A stretch of DNA of 64,000 nucleotides. It comes from Streptomyces goshikiensis. GTDB taxonomy: Bacteria; Actinomycetota; Actinomycetes; Streptomycetales; Streptomycetaceae. This document shows, piece by piece, positions 52,133 to 60,360 of this stretch. Position 1 is the stretch's first letter, and each line of letters starts with the position of its first letter. The DNA lies in NCBI RefSeq assembly GCF_014650555.1, contig NZ_BMVE01000001.1:868001-932000 (forward strand). Direction: 5' to 3'. Position numbers and translations under genes: made by a program. The notes under the pieces are model-generated. The model was not told the DNA's origin. It saw only the letters and a program-made list of their open reading frames with translations, and ran no database searches.

Positions 52133-53956
52133 TCAGAGCTCCGCTTCCGGTGTGCGCGGGGGCACCTCCGGGACGGCCAGGAACGGCAGCCGCAGCGCGC
52201 CGAACGCCTCCTTCGGGACGGCCGGACTGACCGGTTCCACCGCCGCGAGGCGGGCGTAGGCCGCGCCCTGCTGCGGCCGCGGGTCCCGCTCGCCGTTGTT
52301 CGGCCAGTACGACATCGCCCGCTCGGCCTGCGCCGTGATCGTCAGCGACGGGTTGACCCCGAGGTTCGCGGAGACCGCCGCACCGTCCACGACCGAGATG
52401 CCCGGGTGCCCGTACAGCCGGTGGTACGGGTCCACCACGCCCTCCCGCGGGGAGGCGCCGATGGGGCAGCCGCCGAGGAAGTGCGCGGTCAGCGGGGTGC
52501 CCATCAGCTCGCCGACGTTGCTGCCCGGGAACCCGTTGATCTCCTCGGCCAGCAGGGTGGCGGCCTCGGTGGCCTCCTTGATCTGCACCGGGTTCGGGGC
52601 GCCGTGGCCCTGGCGGGCGGTGAGCAGGCCCTTCCCGAGGCCGCCCGGTTTGCGGTAGGTGGTCAGGGAGTTGTCCAGGGACTGCATGACCAGGCCGATG
52701 ATGGTCCGCTCCGACCAGCGCCGGTTGGACAGCGAGCGCAGCAGCTGCACGGGGTGCGTGACGGTCCGCGCCAGCCAGGCCCGGACCCGGTGCGGGGCGT
52801 AGGGCACCTGGAGGATGGTCATGAACCCCATGGCGTTGGAGCCCTTGCCGTAGCGGACGGGCTCGATGTGGGTGTCGGCGTTGGGGTGCACGGACGAGGT
52901 GATCGCCACGCCCTTGGTGAAGTCGGCGCGCCGCTCCTTGCCGGGGCCCTCGCCGTGGCGCCTGCGGTAGCGGCGGTCGTCGGTCTGCGCGCCGACGAGG
53001 CCCTCCGAGTTGGTGCGGGTCAGCTCGCCGAGCCGGTCGGAGAGGCGGGGCAGCTCGCCGCGGTCCTTCATGGTGTGCAGGAGGGTCTGGGTGCCATACG
53101 TACCGGCGGCGAGGACCACGTACCGGGCGCGCAGCACCTTCGCCTTGCCTGAGCGGCGGTGGTCGGTGGGGACGGTGCGGATCCGGTGGCCGCCGTCCGG
53201 GTGCTCGGACAGTGCGGTGACGGTGGTCATGGGGTGGATGACGGCGCCCGCGCGCTCGGCGAGGTACAGGTAGTTCTCGCCCAGGGTGTTCTTCGCGCCG
53301 TGCCGGCATCCGGTCATGCACTCGCCGCATTCGGTGCAGGCCCTGCGGGCGGGGCCGGCGCCGCCGAAGTACGGGTCGGGGACCTCCTCGCCGGCCCGGA
53401 CCTTCGGCCGCTCGGCGCCTTCCCGGGCGTCCTCGCCGTCGCCGAAGAACACCCCGACGGGGGCCATGTGGAAGGAGTCCCCGACGCCCATCTTCTCGGC
53501 GGCGGCCTTGAGGTGGACGTCGGACGGGGTCAGCGTCGGGTTGAGCCGGACACCGAGCATCCGCTTGGCCTGGTCGTAGTACGGGGCGAGTTCCTCGCGC
53601 CAGTCGGTGATGGCCGCCCACTGCCGGTCCTCGAAGAAGGCCGCCGGCGGCACGTACAGGGTGTTGGCGTAGTTGAGCGAGCCGCCGCCCACGCCGGCGC
53701 CCGCGAGCACCATCACGTTGCCGAGCAGGTGGATCCGCTGGATCCCGTACAGCCCGAGGGCGGGGGCCCACAGGTAGTTGCGCAGGTCCCAGCTGTTCTT
53801 CGGCAGGCTCTCGCGGGTGAAGCGGCGGCCTGCCTCCAGGACGCCGACCCGGTAGCCCTTCTCGGTGAGCCGCAGTGCCGAGACCGACCCTCCGAAGCCC
53901 GATCCGATGACGATGACGTCGTAGTCGTACGCGTACTCGTCGGTGTTGTCCGACAC
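52133..53956 (-). CDS. GMC-family FAD oxidoreductase (cholesterol-oxidase-like)
   Basis: This 607-residue protein has the FAD dinucleotide motif GSGFGG (residues 18-23) and the GMC body: VMVLAGAGVGGGSLNYAN, VLAAGTYGTQTLL and the C-terminal SVVDGAAVSANLGVNPSLTI. A ferredoxin-like Cys motif CTECGECMTGC (Cys207, 210, 213, 217) is inserted. The GTG at 53956 has a GGGAGG ribosome-binding site. The frame upstream reaches into the aldehyde dehydrogenase gene and is rejected. It lies 26 bp downstream of that gene, in one operon. Confidence 0.88.
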   Translation of the reverse strand: MSDNTDEYAYDYDVIVIGSGFGGSVSALRLTEKGYRVGVLEAGRRFTRESLPKNSWDLRNYLWAPALGLYGIQRIHLLGNVMVLAGAGVGGGSLNYANTLYVPPAAFFEDRQWAAITDWREELAPYYDQAKRMLGVRLNPTLTPSDVHLKAAAEKMGVGDSFHMAPVGVFFGDGEDAREGAERPKVRAGEEVPDPYFGGAGPARRACTECGECMTGCRHGAKNTLGENYLYLAERAGAVIHPMTTVTALSEHPDGGHRIRTVPTDHRRSGKAKVLRARYVVLAAGTYGTQTLLHTMKDRGELPRLSDRLGELTRTNSEGLVGAQTDDRRYRRRHGEGPGKERRADFTKGVAITSSVHPNADTHIEPVRYGKGSNAMGFMTILQVPYAPHRVRAWLARTVTHPVQLLRSLSNRRWSERTIIGLVMQSLDNSLTTYRKPGGLGKGLLTARQGHGAPNPVQIKEATEAATLLAEEINGFPGSNVGELMGTPLTAHFLGGCPIGASPREGVVDPYHRLYGHPGISVVDGAAVSANLGVNPSLTITAQAERAMSYWPNNGERDPRPQQGAAYARLAAVEPVSPAVPKEAFGALRLPFLAVPEVPPRTPEAEL

Positions 53957-53982
53957 TGCGGTGCCTCCCCGAGCGGTGGTGC

Positions 53983-55614
53983 CTAGCGGAATCGGAGCGT
54001 CTTCATGACCTTGAGGCTGCGGGTCATGAACGCCGCGTACTTCTCGTCGTCCATGCCCAGCGAGGGCGCCATCGGGAGGAGCCGCTGGTGGGCGACGGTC
54101 TGGGCCTCGGTGTACTTGAGGATGCCCTCGGAGCCGTGCCGGCGGCCGAGGCCGGAGTCCTTCATGCCGCCCATGGGGGCCTGGGCGCTGCCGTAGGCGG
54201 GCGCGTACCCCTCGTTGATGTTGACGGTGCCGGTGCGCAGCCGGGCGGCGACGGCGTGGCCGCGGCGGGCGTCCTTGGTCCAGACGCTGGAGTTGAGGCC
54301 GTACGCGGTGGCGTTGGCCCGCGCGATGACCTCGTCCTCGTCGGTGAAGCGGTAGAGGGAGACGACGGGGCCGAAGGTCTCCTCGCCGCACACCGACATG
54401 GGTGCCTCGACGCCGTCGAGGATGGTGGGCTCGTAGAAGAGCGGGCCGATGTCGGGCCGGGCGACACCGCCCGCGACGAGGGTGGCGCCCTTGGCGACGG
54501 CCTCGTCCACGTGCCGCTGTACGTTCTCCAGCTGGCGCTCGCCGACGAGGGAGCCCATGTCCGCGCCGTAGGCCAGGGAGGCGCCGAGCCGCATCGCCTT
54601 GGTCCGGGCGGCGAAGCGGGCGGTGAACTCGTCGGCGATGGAGGCGTGGACGTAGAGCCGCTCGATGGAGATGCACAGCTGGCCCGCGGAGGAGAAGCAG
54701 GCGCGGACGGCGCCGGCGGCGGCCTTCTCGATGTCGGCGTCGCGCAGGACGAGCATGGCGTTCTTGCCGCCGAGTTCGAGGGTGACCCCCACGAGGCGGG
54801 CGGCGGCGCCCTGGGCGACCTCGCGGCCGGTACGCGTGGAGCCGGTGAACGAGACGTAGTCGGCGTGGCGGACCACCTCGGGGCCGACGACGGGGCCCTC
54901 GCCGAGCACGATCTGGAACACCTCGGCGGGCAGCCCGGCCTCGATCAGCAGGTCACGGGCCCACAGGGCGGTGAGCGCGGTCTCGGTGTCGGGCTTCATG
55001 ACCACGGCGTTGCCGGAGACGAAGGCGGGCAGCGCGTCGCCGACGGAGAGTTCGAGGGGGTAGTTCCAGGGCGCGATCTGCCCGACGACGCCGCGCGGCT
55101 GGCGCAGCTCGGTGACCTTGGTCAGGGTCGGGATGGCGCCCGTGTGGCCCTTGGGCCGCAGGTACCCGGGGGCCTTGCGGCCGTAGTGCCGGGCGGAGAC
55201 GGCGACGGCCTGGACCTCTTCGTGGGCGTGCAGGCGGGCCTTGCCGGTCTCCAGCTGGATGAGGTCGAGGACCTCGGCCTGCCGGGACAGCACCAGGTCG
55301 TGGAAGCGGAGCAGGACGGCGGCGCGCCGGCGCACGGGGACGGCGGCCCAGGCGGACTGGGCGGCGCGGGCCTTCTCGAAGGCGGCGGCCACGTCCTCGG
55401 GGGTGGCCTCGGGCAGGTCCGCCAGCTTCTCCCCGGTGAAGGGGGTGTGGTTGGCGGTGCGGCCGGAGCCGATCACTCCGCGCGTCAGCCTGGCGACCAG
55501 CTCCGGGGTCACCACGTCGGCGGCGGTACGGGCCCCTGCCGGGGCGGGGGCGACCGGGTTGGTGGGCTCCGGTACGGCGCGGTCGGGGGCGGCGGGGGCC
55601 TGCGAGTCCGTCAT
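53983..55614 (-). CDS. gabD: Succinate-semialdehyde dehydrogenase (NADP+)
   Basis: This 543-residue enzyme oxidises succinate semialdehyde to succinate, closing the GABA shunt. It has the aldehyde dehydrogenase landmarks: PWNYPLELSVGDALPA, the SFTGSTRTGREV nucleotide segment, the catalytic Glu in LELGGKNAM, and the catalytic Cys in SSAGQLCISIER. The N-terminus is ~30 residues longer than usual and Pro/Ala-rich. It is the first gene of a two-gene unit with the GMC oxidoreductase. Specificity for succinate semialdehyde is inferred from overall sequence type. Confidence 0.85.
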   Translation of the reverse strand: MTDSQAPAAPDRAVPEPTNPVAPAPAGARTAADVVTPELVARLTRGVIGSGRTANHTPFTGEKLADLPEATPEDVAAAFEKARAAQSAWAAVPVRRRAAVLLRFHDLVLSRQAEVLDLIQLETGKARLHAHEEVQAVAVSARHYGRKAPGYLRPKGHTGAIPTLTKVTELRQPRGVVGQIAPWNYPLELSVGDALPAFVSGNAVVMKPDTETALTALWARDLLIEAGLPAEVFQIVLGEGPVVGPEVVRHADYVSFTGSTRTGREVAQGAAARLVGVTLELGGKNAMLVLRDADIEKAAAGAVRACFSSAGQLCISIERLYVHASIADEFTARFAARTKAMRLGASLAYGADMGSLVGERQLENVQRHVDEAVAKGATLVAGGVARPDIGPLFYEPTILDGVEAPMSVCGEETFGPVVSLYRFTDEDEVIARANATAYGLNSSVWTKDARRGHAVAARLRTGTVNINEGYAPAYGSAQAPMGGMKDSGLGRRHGSEGILKYTEAQTVAHQRLLPMAPSLGMDDEKYAAFMTRSLKVMKTLRFR

Positions 55615-55717
55615 GGCGGTGAGCGTATTCCGCCCGGAGGCCTTTGGGTACCCGTGGGTAACCGGATTTTGCCTTTTCCGCCAGTGAACGCTGGCAGGAT
55701 GACCGGACGGCGCCGCG

Positions 55718-57511
55718 TCAGCTCGTCCCCTCGGGCGGCTCCCACCCGCTGAGCACCGTGTCGAACTGCTCCCGCGTCTTCGACCAGTCGGAGGCCGGAC
55801 CCGACATGTACACCGCGTACTCGGTGTTGTCCGGGGTCATGTACATCTGCTCGATGGCCCGGCGCGCACCGGCCTGGGCGCCCTTCTCCGTCCAGCCGAA
55901 GTCCCACAGCGCCGCCCGCGTGGTGTCCCGGAACGAGTTCCCGTGCAGGTCGTACCGCTTGTAGTCGGAGCGCTTCTTCAGCTCCTTCTCCATCTCCAGC
56001 ATGTGCGTGTACGGATTGTCGTAGTCCGCGGTCTCGTCGACGGCGATCCGGATGAAGTGCTTGCCGCCGTCCGGCGTGTAGTCGATCTGGTCGCCGTCCA
56101 TCTGGCGCTTCCAGCCGTCGGGCACGAACAGCGTGAACCCGGCCGGGTCGGTGACCTTCTTCCACCCCGCCGGCGGGGTGGCCTCCTCGCCCTTCCCGGC
56201 GGCTCCGCCCTGACCCTCGGAACCGTCCGTCCGGTCCGGGGCGCTCGCGTTCTTGTCCGAGCCCGAGCCGCCCTGGCCCGTACCGCCCGAGCCGCCGTCG
56301 CCCGAGTCACCGGTGAGCTTCAGCACGCCGAACACACCGCCGCCGCCGATCAGCGCCGCCACCAGGGCGACGACCGCCGCGCGCTTGACGCGGCCGGGGC
56401 GCTCGGACCCGGGCGCGGGGAGAGGGGCCGGAGCCTGGGCATGGGCGTGGGCCGTCTGGGCATGGGCATGGACCGCGGCCGGCGCGGGCGCCGTCGCCGG
56501 AGCGGGCTGTTCGGGCAGGGCCGTCGTCGGAGCGGGCTGCTGCCCGTGCGGCGAGGACCGCGGGTCCTGGGCGTGCGGATCGTAGGGGTACGGGGCGCGG
56601 GGATCCGTGCCGGACTCGGCGGTGGCCAGTTCCCCGGCGCTCATCGCGCGGGTCGGCACGTACGCGTGCGCCGCCTTCGGCTCCCGGCCCTCCATCGCCT
56701 CCAGCAGCATCCGCTCGGTCTCCTGCGCCGCGGGCCGCTCCGCCGGGTCCTTGCGCAGCAGGGCGGTGATGACCGGCCCCAGCGCCCCCGACTGCTTCAG
56801 CGGCGGCGGCTCGTCGTTGACCACGGCCTGGAGGCTGGAGATCGGCGAGGTGCGGCGGAACGGCGAGCGGGCCTCGACGGCCGTGTACAGGGTCGCGCCC
56901 AGCGACCACAGGTCCGATGCCGTCCCCGGGGTGCCGCCCGTGACCCGCTCCGGGGCCAGGTAGTCGATGGAGCCGACGATCTCACCGGTGCGCGTGATGG
57001 ACGAGTCGCCCTCGATCGCGGCGATCCCGAAGTCCGTCAGCAGTACCCGGCCGTCCTTGGCCAGCAGCACGTTGCCCGGCTTCACGTCCCGGTGCAGCAC
57101 GCCCACCGCGTGCGCGGCGCGCAGCGCGCCCAGGACGTGCAGCCCGATGCGGGCCGCCTCGCGGGGCTCGATCCGGCCGGCCGACTTGGCCGCCTCGGCG
57201 AGGGAGGGACCGTCGATGTACTCCATGACGATCCACGGCCGGTCGTCGTGCTCCAGCACGTCGTGGACGGTGACCACCGCGGGGTGCTGGATCCGGGCGG
57301 CGGCCCGGGCCTCCTTCTGCGTCCGGGCGTGCAGGACGTCCCGGTCGGCCTGGGCGACGTACAGACCCGCCGTCAGTTCCTTTACGGCGACCGTCCTGTG
57401 CAGCAGCTCGTCGTGTGCGCGCCACACCTTGCCCATGCCGCCACTGCCGATGGGCTCGACGAGCCGGTACCGGCCCGCGAGCACCGCACCCGCGCCTGTC
57501 TGCTGTTCCAC
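55718..57511 (-). CDS. Membrane Ser/Thr protein kinase
   Basis: The protein has 597 residues. The kinase domain (about 1-275) is complete: GSGGMGKVW (22-30), Lys44 in VAVKEL, HRDVKPGN (140-147), DFG (160-162) and LAPERV. A Pro/Ala/His-rich juxtamembrane part, a single helix (AAVVALVAALIGGGGVFGVL) and a Gly/Ser linker precede an extracytoplasmic domain opening with DPAGFTLFVPDGW. That domain is related to those of the adjacent kinases and of the 5.7-kb protein. It is the third of three tandem kinase-family genes, and all known catalytic residues are present. Confidence 0.93.
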   Translation of the reverse strand: MEQQTGAGAVLAGRYRLVEPIGSGGMGKVWRAHDELLHRTVAVKELTAGLYVAQADRDVLHARTQKEARAAARIQHPAVVTVHDVLEHDDRPWIVMEYIDGPSLAEAAKSAGRIEPREAARIGLHVLGALRAAHAVGVLHRDVKPGNVLLAKDGRVLLTDFGIAAIEGDSSITRTGEIVGSIDYLAPERVTGGTPGTASDLWSLGATLYTAVEARSPFRRTSPISSLQAVVNDEPPPLKQSGALGPVITALLRKDPAERPAAQETERMLLEAMEGREPKAAHAYVPTRAMSAGELATAESGTDPRAPYPYDPHAQDPRSSPHGQQPAPTTALPEQPAPATAPAPAAVHAHAQTAHAHAQAPAPLPAPGSERPGRVKRAAVVALVAALIGGGGVFGVLKLTGDSGDGGSGGTGQGGSGSDKNASAPDRTDGSEGQGGAAGKGEEATPPAGWKKVTDPAGFTLFVPDGWKRQMDGDQIDYTPDGGKHFIRIAVDETADYDNPYTHMLEMEKELKKRSDYKRYDLHGNSFRDTTRAALWDFGWTEKGAQAGARRAIEQMYMTPDNTEYAVYMSGPASDWSKTREQFDTVLSGWEPPEGTS

Positions 57512-57637
57512 TGATCCCCGCCACCCTTTGCACTTGCGGCCAGATTACGGAGCCCGCGGGCGAAGCCGGAACCGCGCGGGGTCGGTGAGACCGCACTGTG
57601 ACGCAATTACCGTACTTGACCGCCCGTCAGGCGGCGT

Positions 57638-60244
57638 TCACCCGCCCGACTTGTAACTCCCCGTGGCCTTCTCGAAGACTTCGGTCACCTTGTCCTGCTC
57701 GTCCTCCGGGCCTGTGACCATGACGACGTGGTAACTGTTGCCGAGCGCGACGACGAAGTTGCGGGCGAACACGCTGCGGCCATTGGCATCGTGCCAGGTG
57801 TAGCGGCCCGTGACACGGAGCTGCTGGCCCACCGTGGTGGATTTGATGTCTCCGCTGGTGGTCCAGGTGGAATTGCGGTAGGCGTTCAACTCCGGTTCCG
57901 TGTCCTTCTGGTACGTCGCCGGATCCGGATTGCCCCGCACCTTGTCCCGGCCCGGGACGACGGTCAGGGTGAACGCCCCGTCGGTGTAGCGCACCTGGCC
58001 GGCCTCGTTGACTCCGTGGCGCTCCCAGCCCTTGGGCGCGGCGATCTCGAAGTGCTCCGGGTCCTGTTGGATCGTGTAGCCCTCCGGGGCGGTCTGCGGG
58101 GCGGGGTTGGACTGCGGCGCGCCGCCGCTCTGTTGGGGCTGGGGCTGTGGCTGCGGCTTCGTGGGCGCCGCGGAGCGTGACGGGGACTGCTGCGGTACGG
58201 GCTTGCCCGCGTTCTGCGGCTCCTCGGACCCGCCGGAGCGGGGCATGAACAGCATCGCGTACGCGACCGCCCCGGCGAGCAGGGCCAGGACCCCCGCGAG
58301 CAGGGTTCGCCCCAGGGGCCGACGGCGGCGCGGGGCCGCCGGGTTGCGGTGCCGGCCGTGGAGGTCGCCGCGCCTGCGGACGACGGGCAGCTTCGCGGGG
58401 TCCGCTTCCGGCATCGGGAGCATGCCGATGCCGATGCCGGTGCCGCCGTCCGGCTCGGGCGCCGAGCGGACGAGCGAGCGGAGCCAGCCGCGCAGCTCCT
58501 CGAAGTCGGGCCGCTCGGTGGGGTCCTGACGCAGCAGCGACTCCACGACGGGGCGCAGCGGGCCGCACTCCTCGGCGAAGGCGGGCGGCTCGGCGCAGAC
58601 CATCTCGACGAGTTCGGCCGCGCTGTCCTCGGGGTACGGGGCGTGCCCCTGGACGGCGCGGTACAGCAGCGCGCCGAGCGCCCAGAGGTCGGTGGCGGGC
58701 CCGACGGGCGCGGCGAGCTGCCAGGGGCCCTGTACGGAGCGGGCCTGTTCGGGGGCCCAGCGCTCGGTGACGGCCCCGACGACGGCCATCCGGGTCTGGC
58801 GCGCCCGCTCGGCGTCGAGTCCGGTACGGGGGCCACCGCCGCCCCAGCCGTCCTCGGCGGCGCGCGGCAGCGGCCGGGACCGATCCGCCTCGGCCTGGCG
58901 GTACCCCTGCGGGAGGGCCAGCTGCGCGGGCAGCACGGGCCGGGCCAACGCCTCCGGCTCGGGCTCAGGCTCCAGCGGCGACTCCGCAGCGGATTCCGGC
59001 TCCGGCTCGGGGAGCGGCTGGTCGCGCGGGGTGATGCCGGGCCAGGGCAGGGCCGCCTGGGCGGCGTTGGTGTCCGGACCGCCGTACGGGTACGAGTAGC
59101 CCTCCGGCAGGTTCGACCCCTCGGGCCGCGCCTGCGCCTTGCGGGCGGCGGCGGCCTGCGCCCCGGCCCGGTAGGCGGCGATGGCCCCGGCGCGCGCGGC
59201 GGCCTTGGCGTCGGGCTCCTCGGCGGCCCGCCCGGGGGTGATGTGGTCGGAATAGCGCGGCCCGGTGTCGTACCCGGGCGCGACGAGCGGCGCATACCCC
59301 CCGCCGCCCACCCCCCGTTCGAACCCGGCACCCGCCCCCGGGGCAAACCCGGCGTCGGACCCGGGATCGAACCCGGCACCAGACCCGGAGCTGAACCGGG
59401 CGTCAGGCCCGGGATCGGACCCCGGGCCGAACCCGGCACCGGGCCCGGGATCGAACCCGGCGCCGTATCCGGGGTCGAGCCCGGCATCAGACCCGGGGTT
59501 GAGCCCCATGCCGGACCCGGAGGGGAGCGCGGCGTCGGGCCCGGGGTCCAGGGCGGCGGTGGGGCCGGGCGGTCCCGGGGGCGGGACGCGGCCGGCGCCC
59601 GGGGCGGGCGGCGGGGTGCCCCACGGGTCCCCGGGCCCCGGGCCCGGCCCCGGCTCACCGGCGGAGCCGTCCGGCGGGACCGGGTCGTACCCGCACAGGG
59701 CCTCCTCGGCGGCTCCCGCCGCCAGGCCCGTCAGGACCACCCGCCCGTCATCGCACACCAGCACGGTCCGCACCGTGATGTTCCGGTGCGTCCAGCCGTG
59801 GGCGTGCAGCACCCGCAGCGCGGTCAGCACGTCGGCCGCGACCTCCGCCGCCCGGTACGGGCTCAGCGGTTCGTCGGCTATCAGCGCGGCCAGCGGCCTC
59901 GCGGGGACCAGTTCGCTCACTATCCACAGCGAACCGCCCTCGGCGAACACGTCGAAGACCTGGTCCAGCCGGGGATGGTCCGGTACCGACGCCGCCGCCT
60001 GCGCGGCCGCGATCGCCCGCCGCACCGCCGGGAGTTCCCCGGCCGCGCCGCGCCCGGCGGGCCGGGCCCGCGAGCCGTCCAGCAGCTCCGCGTCCACGAC
60101 CTCCGGTAACGGCACCTGCCGGACGAGGACTTCCTGGCCGCTGCGCGTGTCGAAGGCCCGGGTCTCGATCAGCTCGTACTCGTCCGACGGCGGCAGCGGC
60201 AGACGGTAGCGGTCGGCGAGGATCCGGCCCGCGTAGTCCTCCAC
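57638..60244 (-). CDS. Membrane pseudokinase with split kinase domain
   Basis: This 868-residue protein has a kinase-like N-lobe and catalytic loop (residues ~1-185) in which HRD reads HRN (153-155) and DFG is TGL in VVLTGLAAG. The VAIK lysine is not recognisable (VLVRQV), so it is very likely inactive. A ~310-residue insertion (about 186-495) of Pro/Gly/Asp repeats (GAGFDPG, GSDAGLDPG) and a charged region separates it from the C-lobe (WAPEQ, DLWALGALLYRAV). A helix (646-667) and an extracytoplasmic domain follow. The GTG at 60244 has a GGGGGAGG ribosome-binding site. The longer frame is rejected. Confidence 0.85.
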   Translation of the reverse strand: MEDYAGRILADRYRLPLPPSDEYELIETRAFDTRSGQEVLVRQVPLPEVVDAELLDGSRARPAGRGAAGELPAVRRAIAAAQAAASVPDHPRLDQVFDVFAEGGSLWIVSELVPARPLAALIADEPLSPYRAAEVAADVLTALRVLHAHGWTHRNITVRTVLVCDDGRVVLTGLAAGAAEEALCGYDPVPPDGSAGEPGPGPGPGDPWGTPPPAPGAGRVPPPGPPGPTAALDPGPDAALPSGSGMGLNPGSDAGLDPGYGAGFDPGPGAGFGPGSDPGPDARFSSGSGAGFDPGSDAGFAPGAGAGFERGVGGGGYAPLVAPGYDTGPRYSDHITPGRAAEEPDAKAAARAGAIAAYRAGAQAAAARKAQARPEGSNLPEGYSYPYGGPDTNAAQAALPWPGITPRDQPLPEPEPESAAESPLEPEPEPEALARPVLPAQLALPQGYRQAEADRSRPLPRAAEDGWGGGGPRTGLDAERARQTRMAVVGAVTERWAPEQARSVQGPWQLAAPVGPATDLWALGALLYRAVQGHAPYPEDSAAELVEMVCAEPPAFAEECGPLRPVVESLLRQDPTERPDFEELRGWLRSLVRSAPEPDGGTGIGIGMLPMPEADPAKLPVVRRRGDLHGRHRNPAAPRRRRPLGRTLLAGVLALLAGAVAYAMLFMPRSGGSEEPQNAGKPVPQQSPSRSAAPTKPQPQPQPQQSGGAPQSNPAPQTAPEGYTIQQDPEHFEIAAPKGWERHGVNEAGQVRYTDGAFTLTVVPGRDKVRGNPDPATYQKDTEPELNAYRNSTWTTSGDIKSTTVGQQLRVTGRYTWHDANGRSVFARNFVVALGNSYHVVMVTGPEDEQDKVTEVFEKATGSYKSGG

Positions 60245-60360
60245 ATCGCCTCCCCCGAGTGCGGCTGGGCTCCCCTTGGCCCCTCTGACACGATACGTCG
60301 CCGGGGCCGCCCGCGTCCCGGGCCTGACGAGGCCCGTCCGTACGGGTGGGGTGTTCCGCG

